Assembly (NCBI GenBank): GCA_940671915.1
Contig: CALNVZ010000649.1
Span: forward strand, 7,756,289 to 7,820,288
Direction: 5' to 3'
Source: Paracentrotus lividus
Taxonomy: Eukaryota > Echinodermata > Echinoidea > Camarodonta > Echinidae
Length of the DNA stretch: 64,000 bases
The position numbers were made by a program, and so were the translations under genes. Under the pieces are notes generated by a model. That model was not told where the DNA came from, ran no database searches, and saw only the letters and a list, made by a program, of their open reading frames with translations. Position 1 is the stretch's first letter. Each line of letters opens with the position of its first letter. Of this stretch, positions 62,401-64,000 are shown piece after piece.

Positions 62401-64000
62401 CGTCATTTCACCACTTGAGATATAAACTTCAAACTTCATAATATCACTGTAGGAAGACGATTTTGAACTCATTCCGTCAAAGAGCACAGAGGTCATATTC
62501 TGAAATGGATAATTACAGCAACGCTGCATGTACATCATAATTTCTTGAACAGCACCAAAAAATAGAACAAAGATAAAACCAGATTAGGAGGAAGATGATT
62601 TTGAACTCATTCAGTCAAAGATCACAGAGGTCAAATTCTGAAATTATAAGTTTTAAGTGTAAACGATTTGAAAGATGCATTTGCATTTTCATCATCTTTG
62701 TAAGTAATGGTCATTGACAACAAAAAATGAAAAGTATGGGTATCAAAATTCTTGCATTTAATGCTTCTTTTTATAACATGAAAAGGTCACAAAGGTTTAA
62801 TAAACACCTTGATTGCGCTACATGCAGGTTCTTACCAAGATGTTGCCATCGACGTCAGTGCGGCACCAGAACACGGTTGTATTTGCCCACCATTTCATAC
62901 AGATGAACCCTACATTATTGGATTTAGTCGAGACCCATCACTAAATGATACAGCCCAGCTCGTGCATACAGATATTGTTTTGCTGTACTCCATAACTCTG
63001 CAGGAAGAGATAGTGAGACAATTAGAAGGTGAGTGGAAGTCAGCAAGTGGAAGTTCCTTTTTTAATTTTCCTCCTAATAAAAACTCTTAATTAGTTATCT
63101 GAGAACTATCACCCTCTTTACTCTCTCCCCTTTTGTTAATTCTAAGACTTTATTATGCACTCCAGCTCTGACAAAATTTCACTGATTTCTACTCCAAATT
63201 TACAGGAGAAAAAATTACATATATCAGGTAAATGAGCAAAATATATCTATCATTGAAACTGACACCATGCTCAATGCAGTATCATAACTTCTTACCTAAC
63301 ATAAATGTATCTCAGAGTAGGGTGAAAGATGAAAGATTATATTCATATTTCGATTTATATATTTTTTACTACCGATAGCAACATGTCCAGAATTACAGCC
63401 CCCAACTCATGGTAACATGATTGGGGGGAATAGAGTGGGAGACTCTGTAATAATTGGGTGCAACCAGGGCTACCATTTACAAGGGGACAGTTTCTTGGAC
63501 TGCCTAAGAACAGGAAACTGGTCTCATCCTCTTCCCAAGTGCATCGGTGAGTGTTATGGTAGTTTTGTTTTTGTTTTGTTTTTTCATTTTGCTCTTGAGG
63601 AAATAGGCTCAAACGCTGTGGCAAGTCACATTGTTTAGTTGAACGTCAGGACTCTCAAAGACTTCCATACCATGACAGATCTTGTGAATACCAGCATTTA
63701 TTGTCTGGATTAATTCAAAAGTGTGTAAAAAACAATGTTTAAAAATGAACTAAAGAAACGAAAAGAACGCTCGAGTACTTTATGTAGTAAGTTACCATTC
63801 CATGTAATTATAAGGGGTGTACGCACTCCGCAGAGTGGATTTGGCACGTTACAAATCATATGTATTATTATTATTATTTATTTATTTAAAACTTTGGTAT
63901 GCAAATCATGTAGTTCATAGAAACTCTGTCCGACCCCCTTTACATATTCCAAGTCTGCTCACATTTTCTCTATGGCACAGATTACAAGCCCTGTGGAGTG
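20341..64000 (+). CDS. Gene 2: secreted multidomain CCP/Ig/FIMAC/NTR protein (complement-like), runs off the right edge
   Basis: Seventeen exons plus the start of an eighteenth join in frame to about 1,012 residues. Approximate layout: signal peptide 1-22; CCP1 to 97; CCP2 to 171; Ig1 to 270; CCP3 to 333; CCP4 to 390; CCP5 to 461; Ig2 to 560; CCP6 to 623; CCP7 to 680; FIMAC to 764; Ser/Pro/acidic linker to about 833; NTR to about 949; CCP8 to 1005. Every intron is phase 1 except the phase-0 intron inside each Ig domain. CCP repeats bind complement fragments in vertebrate regulators and in C6/C7. FIMAC occurs in factor I, C6 and C7. NTR/C345C ends C3, C4 and C5. I infer a secreted, disulfide-rich humoral protein related to complement. 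The alternative is a growth-factor or protease antagonist of the WFIKKN kind, which combines a Kazal-type module, Ig and NTR. No protease, MACPF or thioester domain is seen within the window. Confidence 0.82.
20408..21477 (+). other. Start of gene 2 intron 1; no exon seen
   Basis: Begins with the gtaagt donor. Contains A/G-rich stretches and G runs (20840-21060, 21171-21180) and no recognised domain. The intron extends to 32715. Confidence 0.5.
21478..22290 (+). repeat. Minisatellite field, unit about 14-15 bp (ggacaattaccccc)
   Basis: Dozens of degenerate copies with a C-rich + strand. Open frames across it are proline/asparagine-rich repeat translations. The same unit resumes at 23290-24005 and appears inverted at 25080-25290. 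Confidence 0.92.
22291..23289 (+). other. Spacer between two blocks of the ggacaattaccccc minisatellite
   Basis: About 1 kb of ordinary complexity, AT-rich on the left and mixed on the right. No exon with CCP, Ig or other recognisable domain found. It may be unique sequence or the core of an element whose flanks expanded. Confidence 0.45.
23290..24005 (+). repeat. Minisatellite field, second block of ggacaattaccccc units
   Basis: Same 14-15 bp unit and orientation as 21478-22290, with C runs up to about ten. Diverged copies are mixed in. No coding sequence. Confidence 0.92.
24006..25075 (+). other. Intron 1 spacer; no gene seen
   Basis: AT-rich to about 24850, then a purine-rich tract (24860-24985, mostly A and G on +). 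Minus-strand open frames here are low-complexity translations. Confidence 0.45.
25080..25290 (-). repeat. Inverted block of the ggacaattaccccc minisatellite
   Basis: On the + strand the units read as gggggtaatgtcc-like sequence, the complement of the arrays at 21478-24005. Confidence 0.7.
25540..25775 (+). repeat. Polypurine tract (A/G) of about 230 bp
   Basis: Almost entirely A and G on the + strand (for example gaagaaaaaagatgaaaaaa). Long minus-strand open frames are Phe/Ser/Leu artefacts of this composition. Confidence 0.88.
25790..27835 (+). repeat. Minisatellite field, unit about 27-28 bp (gggcgccaaattgaccttaa)
   Basis: Degenerate tandem copies of ggggcgccaaat-tgacc-taaact type for 2 kb. 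Copies become more regular toward the right. A short polypurine patch interrupts it at 26270-26345. No coding sequence is credible inside. Confidence 0.92.
27836..30110 (+). repeat. Long-period repeat mixing gcgccaaat units with a cgctcgcgcttcgcgctcgc block
   Basis: The GC-rich block ttcgctcgcgcttcgcgctc recurs near 27945, 28470, 28908, 29480 and, in part, 29866. The first three are each followed by similar AT-rich text (gtgttcctgaggaa, then catcaaaatttccg, then ttacattatg). A GATA microsatellite sits at 29333-29368. A further gcgcc patch is at 30040-30110. Confidence 0.8.
30555..30870 (+). repeat. (GAT)n-rich microsatellite region
   Basis: Interrupted gatgat units over 300 bp. The preceding 30111-30554 holds no recognised feature. 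Confidence 0.9.
30885..31130. mobile_element. GC-rich inverted-repeat element (MITE)
   Basis: aaaggcctcgtcacaccgag at the left and its complement cgaggcctta at the right close a 246-bp unit. Internal ggtacgg/ccgtacc and gagcgatttgag symmetry also present. Much more GC-rich than its surroundings. Confidence 0.78.
31131..32715 (+). other. End of gene 2 intron 1
   Basis: 31560-31690 resembles the intron segment 43726-43830 (both include cctctttaaaacaaatct). 31750-31840 looks like a minus-strand retroelement 3' end (ATTT tract, then ctgctgtccatgagggccct). No additional exon recognised. Confidence 0.5.
32716..32940 (+). CDS. Gene 2 exon 2: CCP/sushi domain 1
   Basis: Acceptor aaacag ends at 32715 and donor gtttgt starts at 32941; 225 nt, phase 1-1. 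The four CCP cysteines are at CMLPERTNGE, SLRSCKPGY, RAGCSN and VPIC, with the conserved Trp in GEWTVP and a Gly-Tyr in PGYTPQ. It is the most divergent CCP in the gene and has no obvious second copy in the window. Confidence 0.82.
32941..34953 (+). other. Gene 2 intron 2
   Basis: Contains a G-rich patch (33117-33180), several accatggtaataccatgg palindromes (33552-33570, 34027-34050) within what may be a small element at about 33972-34071, and a cgctcgaaa-type GC patch near 34715. No extra exon accepted; see the rejected candidate at 34764. Confidence 0.45.
34954..35175 (+). CDS. Gene 2 exon 3: CCP/sushi domain 2 (type a, cassette A)
   Basis: Acceptor ctacag ends at 34953, donor gtatgg at 35176, 222 nt, phase 1-1. 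Cysteines lie at GMCAKPGY, VSRCSLP, NRTCAEG and EPRC, with Trp in GIWSGQ. It carries an unusually long insert (about 25 residues, VNGADIDKLSSYPHDELPEG) between the first and second cysteines. The same module recurs at 44135-44347 with about ten differences in 69 aligned residues by eye. Confidence 0.85.
35543..35720 (+). other. Insert present only in cassette A, with a short cysteine-bearing open frame and A tail
   Basis: Compared with the matching intron of cassette B (near 44840), cassette A has about 178 extra bp. The insert starts atgtttgcag, contains an open frame (NMIPNNFCQPMRQG, VCGQMYEDSVECRYSP, NC then TAA at 35683-35685) and ends in seven A. Its splice phase does not fit the gene. 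I do not know what it is. Confidence 0.4.
35748..35876. mobile_element. Short inverted-repeat element, cagtcc-ended
   Basis: Left end cagtcctcttcagttataac and right end ttataatggactgta are inverted near-copies. Related ends occur at 44872, at 36898 (gtagaggactgta) and as the ends of the 58704-62107 element. Confidence 0.55.
35958..36115 (+). CDS. Gene 2 exon 4: Ig domain 1, first half (cassette A)
   Basis: Acceptor tgcag ends at 35957 and donor gtaaga at 36116. It is phase 1 in and phase 0 out. It reads VRATTEIYFHNN, then MQIRSNGTIVIYPQ, then LRIHCKMPSWSNARA, ending SDNGP. The Cys in IHCKM is the B-strand cysteine of an Ig fold. NGT is a possible N-glycosylation site. The paralog at 45820-45977 has the same length and phases. 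Confidence 0.8.
36234..36497. mobile_element. Foldback element with a demonstrable empty site
   Basis: Ends gggtggtatctcacttc and its complement define a 264-bp unit with arms of about 70 bp, flanked by ata (36231-36233, 36498-36500). The paralogous intron in cassette B (46099-46115, gggtatagtgatgag) lacks it and has ata once. Confidence 0.85.
37857..37995 (+). CDS. Gene 2 exon 5: Ig domain 1, second half (cassette A)
   Basis: Acceptor ttacag ends at 37856 and donor gtaaga at 37996. It is 139 nt, phase 0 in and phase 1 out. It reads NAYYSDDLGTSQMVISM, then NPPRPQYSGRYTCQS, ending HSVFIQFA. YSGRYTC is the classic F-strand tyrosine-corner motif of Ig domains, and its Cys pairs with the one in the preceding exon. 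The paralog is at 49948-50086. Confidence 0.85.
38138..38625 (+). repeat. Dispersed repeat, copy 1
   Basis: Matches 49018-49497 over most of its length (shared cgtgattaacacggccatgt, then gtggaaagtct). It lies after the Ig exon here but before it in the other copy, so it is an independent insertion and not part of the cassette duplication. The rest of the intron, 38626-40400, is AT-rich with nothing recognised. Confidence 0.7.
40410..41470 (+). repeat. Low-copy tandem region (agtctgcggggcc, gttagtccgaaaatgaaata, gtctgcggcagacc units)
   Basis: Three families of short degenerate repeats follow one another: tagtctgcggg units at 40425-40670, gttcgttagtccgaaa units at 40690-40845, and ctgcggcagacctgccgcat units at 41030-41430. 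A 27-C run lies at 41241-41267. Confidence 0.7.
40542..40632. repeat. Near-perfect palindrome of 91 bp
   Basis: Arms of 38 bp (tgagagagattcgttgctac and onward) with one mismatch around a 15-nt centre. It interrupts the tagtctgcggg repeats. No direct repeat was seen at its edges. Confidence 0.8.
41471..42650 (+). other. Gene 2 intron 5, right part
   Basis: 41800-42000 resembles a minus-strand retroelement 3' end (caaaataaatttattgaaac, then A-rich). 42400-42640 is shared with the intron before 50660 (tttactctttcatcgggagc), confirming the cassette duplication. No extra exon. Confidence 0.5.
42651..42839 (+). CDS. Gene 2 exon 6: CCP/sushi domain 3 (type b, cassette A)
   Basis: Acceptor ttgcag ends at 42650; the donor gtatgc begins at 42840 within an in-frame AGT. 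It has 189 nt, phase 1-1. Cysteines lie at VDCDQPREPTNG, IFTCNRGY, RSTCVLG and IPRC, with Trp in GEWSHR. It starts directly after the Ig domain (FIQFA-A-VDC). The paralog is at 50660-50848. Confidence 0.86.
43287..43457 (+). CDS. Gene 2 exon 7: CCP/sushi domain 4 (type c, cassette A)
   Basis: Acceptor accag ends at 43286, donor gtgagt at 43458, 171 nt, phase 1-1. It reads TSCPELQPPTHG, IGGNRVGGAVFFMCDQGY, HLQGESFLEC, GHWSHPLPTCI. It has all four cysteines, Trp and Gly-Tyr of a CCP. Copies occur at 53109-53279 and 63379-63546. Confidence 0.86.
43458..44134 (+). other. Gene 2 intron 7
   Basis: AT-rich, with a C run at 43921-43932. 43726-43830 is similar to 31560-31690. The last 60 bp resemble the intron end before 34954. 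No exon. Confidence 0.5.
44135..44347 (+). CDS. Gene 2 exon 8: CCP/sushi domain 5 (type a, cassette B)
   Basis: Acceptor gtacag ends at 44134, donor gtatgg at 44348, 213 nt, phase 1-1. It is a near copy of exon 3: FCAKPGYISHVVQYVNGAD, LVSRCSLPGAYVM, NRTCVEGSWSGQEPRC. The sequence after the donor (actagctaaacaagc) is also shared with the first copy, showing that the duplication included intron DNA. Confidence 0.86.
44348..45819 (+). other. Gene 2 intron 8
   Basis: The first 500 bp match the intron after exon 3. A (GAT)n run at 45005-45024 sits inside a copy of the cagtcc-ended element (from 44872). A foldback pair (caaactatcacttcccaggc near 45169 with its complement near 45275) follows. Confidence 0.55.
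45820..45977 (+). CDS. Gene 2 exon 9: Ig domain 2, first half (cassette B)
   Basis: Acceptor tgcag ends at 45819, donor gtaaga at 45978; 158 nt, phase 1 in and 0 out. It reads VSAATEIYFQNSQPMQIR, SNGTIVIYPQ, LIIYCRMPSWSRA, ending SDNGP. It is a paralog of exon 4 with the same cysteine position and NGT sequon. Confidence 0.8.
46638..47395. mobile_element. piggyBac-like non-autonomous element, TTAA-flanked
   Basis: Both ends sit at TTAA (46638-46641 and 47392-47395) and share ttaaycctraaaagactggg. Just inside are G/C runs with gctcattcagcccccc and its complement. No transposase coding. A second, incomplete copy occurs at about 53620-54232. Confidence 0.72.
47453..49889. mobile_element. Tc1-like foldback element, copy 1, with nested insertions
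   Basis: Ends tactggtcaaaagttcgggt (47453) and its complement (to 49889) are TA-type ends resembling Tc1 inverted repeats and extend about 55 bp. Internal arms also pair (about 48290-48480 with 48750-48960). Nested inside are a tandem-repeat element piece at 47515-48250 and the dispersed repeat at 49018-49497. No transposase. Confidence 0.68.
49018..49497 (+). repeat. Dispersed repeat, copy 2
   Basis: Matches 38138-38625; inserted in the right arm of the 47453-49889 element, whose sequence resumes after it in agreement with the 55611-57888 copy. Confidence 0.7.
49948..50086 (+). CDS. Gene 2 exon 10: Ig domain 2, second half (cassette B)
   Basis: Acceptor ttacag ends at 49947, donor gtaaga at 50087; 139 nt, phase 0 in and 1 out. 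It reads YAHYSDYLGTSQMVIIM, SPPRPQYSGRYTCRS, HSVFIQFA. It retains the Y-x-C motif. The intron before it was lengthened by inserted elements (46638-47395 and 47453-49889), so it has few open flanks. Confidence 0.85.
50087..50659 (+). other. Gene 2 intron 10
   Basis: Its last 230 bp match the end of intron 5 (tttactctttcatcgggagc, then ttattcctttgcag). No exon or complete element recognised. Confidence 0.5.
50660..50848 (+). CDS. Gene 2 exon 11: CCP/sushi domain 6 (type b, cassette B)
   Basis: Acceptor ttgcag ends at 50659, donor gtatgc at 50849, 189 nt, phase 1-1. It reads IDCVQPTTPTNGAVLDNDP, then YPMGKQIMFTCNSGY, RSTCVLGQWSHRVPQCI. It is a paralog of exon 6; preceding and following intron sequences are also recognisably similar. 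Confidence 0.87.
51545..52340 (+). mobile_element. Element with hairpin head and roughly 150-bp internal repeats
   Basis: Begins with the palindrome tcatctggcctttccggcca and tggcgtggcgtccgtcgtct, then repeats text of the type ctacacagaattttgaaact, atgctaatttatgc, gtagagctacatgaggttca. A fragment of the same family is at 47515-48250, and 59645-61526 is a related, more regular form. 50849-51544 before it matches intron 6 and holds no exon. Confidence 0.62.
52341..53108 (+). other. Gene 2 intron 11, right part; no feature
   Basis: AT-rich sequence with repeated caatattt words near 52550-52740. No element boundary or exon recognised. Confidence 0.45.
53109..53279 (+). CDS. Gene 2 exon 12: CCP/sushi domain 7 (type c, cassette B)
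   Basis: Acceptor aacag ends at 53108, donor gtgagt at 53280, 171 nt, phase 1-1. It reads PTCPHLQTPTHGSKIGG, NRVGEAVHFRCDQGYHLQG, ESFLECLPTENWSHPHPTCI. It is a paralog of exon 7 and completes the second cassette. Confidence 0.87.
53431..54420 (+). mobile_element. tgcctcc-ended element interrupted by a piggyBac-like copy
   Basis: Starts tgcctcctccaccg after TA; its body (cgcgatatctcaag) resembles 55676-56382. At about 53620-54232 it is interrupted by a copy of the 46638-47395 element that keeps the right end (tttagggttaa) but has lost the left one. The right boundary is approximate. Confidence 0.58.
54421..54860. mobile_element. Probable foldback element related to 8629-9241
   Basis: Inverted segments flank the centre (atggagatcctccaattggc near 54417 and ccaatgggagatttcctatg near 54698), and the right end has tttatccgattttcacc and acaattctccttta. 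It ends just before the FIMAC exon acceptor. Confidence 0.5.
54882..55133 (+). CDS. Gene 2 exon 13: FIMAC (factor I / membrane attack complex) Kazal-like module
   Basis: Acceptor tcacag ends at 54881; the donor gtattt at 55134 is weak. It has 252 nt, phase 1-1. It reads EGPCDVITCESWQKCVILP, GICGCISPRDCPAPAQ, EVCGTDGKNYTSICQLKA, RACILSIDI, ending QFCIN. The C-x-x-WQ-K/R-C motif followed by CxC and PxxCP is typical of FIMAC modules (factor I has CQPWQRC), more than of a plain follistatin domain, though VCGTDGKNY is Kazal-like. FIMACs of C6 and C7 bind the C345C domain of C5. Skipping the weak donor would read into the intron to a stop about 35 codons on. Confidence 0.83.
55440..55600 (+). repeat. 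Repeat piece (cggacgcagcc ... gatccgcgcctg)
   Basis: The segment ggcccatgcgtaaacataat to ttcttggatccgcgcctg is the inverse of 40290-40400 (gcacggatccaagaaaatcg to catgggccc). It is a dispersed repeat; open frames across it are not genes. Confidence 0.6.
55611..57888. mobile_element. Tc1-like foldback element, copy 2, with nested insertion
   Basis: Same ends as 47453-49889 (tactggtcaaaagtttgggt and complement). Arms 56400-56980 and 57160-57870 are inverted copies (for example caacgtctgaaattattttt and its complement). The left arm is interrupted by 55676-56382. No transposase. Confidence 0.72.
55676..56382 (+). mobile_element. tgcctccgccac-ended element with internal repeats, TA-flanked
   Basis: Ends tgcctccgccac and gtggcggaggca, each next to TA (55674-55675, 56383-56384). 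The interior repeats cgatatctcaagaaccact, gatgatctgattagat and ggtcaaaggtcaaggt words about every 150-170 bp. Fragments of the family are at 53431 and 62339. Confidence 0.72.
57994..58248 (+). CDS. Gene 2 exon 14: Ser/Pro/acidic linker and start of NTR domain
   Basis: Acceptor ctttag ends at 57993, donor gtaagc at 58249, 255 nt, phase 1-1. The first two thirds is low-complexity and acidic (VPEFVRTPAPIVPIDNEW, ADESPGGTDVG), probably a flexible linker. It ends with YSFCDADQCPTSTAEELC, the cysteine-rich opening of an NTR domain. The open frame continues past the donor into an AAT microsatellite, which is intron. Confidence 0.78.
58268..58370 (+). repeat. (AAT)n microsatellite and adjoining repeat
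   Basis: About nine aataat units directly after the exon 14 donor, followed by tacatttatatagcactta, a sequence often linked to such microsatellites. 58371-58700 has a C run and no recognised feature. Confidence 0.8.
59645..61526 (+). mobile_element. tgtccccgcc-ended element with ~154-bp tandem repeats
   Basis: Ends tgtccccgcc (59645) and ggcggggaca (61517-61526) are inverted copies. After a (CCGT)n tract at 59710-59760 come about ten tandem units of ~154 bp between 59800 and 61320. No transposase coding. Confidence 0.75.
59800..61320 (+). repeat. ~154-bp tandem array (about 10 units) rich in tgacctttgacc
   Basis: Each unit has caaaatgctactccttcgcc, then ttttcatccgatttcgattt, then gatatagcactaggtgagg, then tgacctttgaccttgatttt. 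Unit starts fall near 59926, 60075, 60228, 60385, 60540, 60690, 60843, 61000, 61148 and 61303. Confidence 0.9.
62151..62249 (+). CDS. Gene 2 exon 15: NTR domain, second part
   Basis: Acceptor atccag with a strong T-rich tract ends at 62150; donor gtaagt at 62250; 99 nt, phase 1-1. It reads IVIAYVNRWEANTGILEIEI, then YEVMFGEMPTWTRG. This matches the NTR first strand pair (FVVxAxV... LxVxVxEVxKG). It is too short to stand out as an open frame and was found by phase and motif continuity. Confidence 0.75.
62250..62827 (+). other. Gene 2 intron 15 with a fragment of the tgcctccgcc family
   Basis: 62341-62480 resembles the start of 55676-56382 (tgcctccgccatcaaagttg). A ~55-bp segment (gacgattttgaactcattc) is repeated at 62457 and 62595. 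No exon. Confidence 0.55.
62828..63028 (+). CDS. Gene 2 exon 16: NTR domain, final part
   Basis: Acceptor atgcag ends at 62827, donor gtgagt at 63029, 201 nt, phase 1-1. It reads YQDVAIDVSAAPEHGCICPP, then YIIGFSRDPSLNDTAQLVH, then LYSITLQEEIVRQLEG. The GCxCP pair, a Y-x-x-x-G strand, a following LV and the amphipathic EEIVRQL helix are typical of NTR/C345C domains. The usual last cysteine is not in this exon. Confidence 0.8.
63379..63546 (+). CDS. Gene 2 exon 17: CCP/sushi domain 8 (third type-c copy)
   Basis: Acceptor gatag ends at 63378, donor gtgagt at 63547, 168 nt, phase 1-1. It reads ATCPELQPPTHGNMIGG, NRVGDSVIIGCNQGYHLQG, DSFLDCLRTGNWSHPLPKCI. It is closely related to exons 7 and 12, so the c-type CCP was copied a third time, to a place after the NTR. 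Confidence 0.86.
63981..64000 (+). CDS. Gene 2 exon 18 (partial, cut by window end)
   Basis: The acceptor ggcacag ends at 63980. The carried G plus AT gives Asp and the frame reads DYKPCGV before the window ends. Phase fits the preceding exon and a Cys near the start suggests another CCP or similar module, but only 20 nt are visible. Confidence 0.45.

Overview
The window looks like gene-poor, repeat-dense animal DNA, AT-rich, with long introns and GT-AG splice sites. It carries complement-type extracellular modules (CCP/sushi, Ig, FIMAC, NTR), a tRNA-derived SINE, and many short inverted-repeat elements with TA, TTAA or ATA-type target duplications. A marine deuterostome, most likely an echinoderm such as a sea urchin, is my best guess. 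It rests on family resemblance only; no search was run.

Two host genes can be supported, both on the + strand. Gene 1 (exons 3203-3550, 6056-6220, 8216-8511) is the 3' part of a gene whose start I cannot find. It encodes a Ser/Thr/Met-rich mucin-like stretch with a 7-residue repeat, followed by a domain resembling the farnesoic acid O-methyltransferase-type (Methyltransf_FA) domain, and ends at a stop at 8509-8511. Gene 2 starts with a signal-peptide exon at 20341-20407 and runs off the right edge. It has 17 complete exons plus the start of an eighteenth, all reconstructed by matching splice phase. In order it encodes: signal peptide, CCP, [CCP-Ig-CCP-CCP], [CCP-Ig-CCP-CCP], FIMAC, a Ser/Pro/acidic linker, an NTR (C345C-like) domain, another CCP, and more beyond 64000. 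The two bracketed cassettes are an internal tandem duplication that also copied intron sequence.

The order CCP-CCP-FIMAC is like the tail of complement C6/C7, while the NTR is the module that ends C3/C4/C5. Having both in one secreted chain is the most striking observation here. Kazal/follistatin-type, Ig and NTR modules also occur together in WFIKKN-type growth-factor antagonists, so a non-complement role is possible.

The rest is transposable elements and satellites. Upstream of and within gene 1 are an inverted-repeat element filled with a 50-bp minisatellite (3893-5725) and several foldback elements. Between the genes are a degraded LINE, a SINE, a broken Tc1/mariner-type transposon with long inverted repeats (12678-15233) and an adjoining short element (15238-15686). 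Intron 1 of gene 2 (12.3 kb) holds two large GC-rich minisatellite fields. Later introns hold nested foldback elements, a TTAA-flanked piggyBac-like element, and an element containing about ten copies of a ~154-bp repeat. No LTR element, retrovirus or Polinton was recognised.
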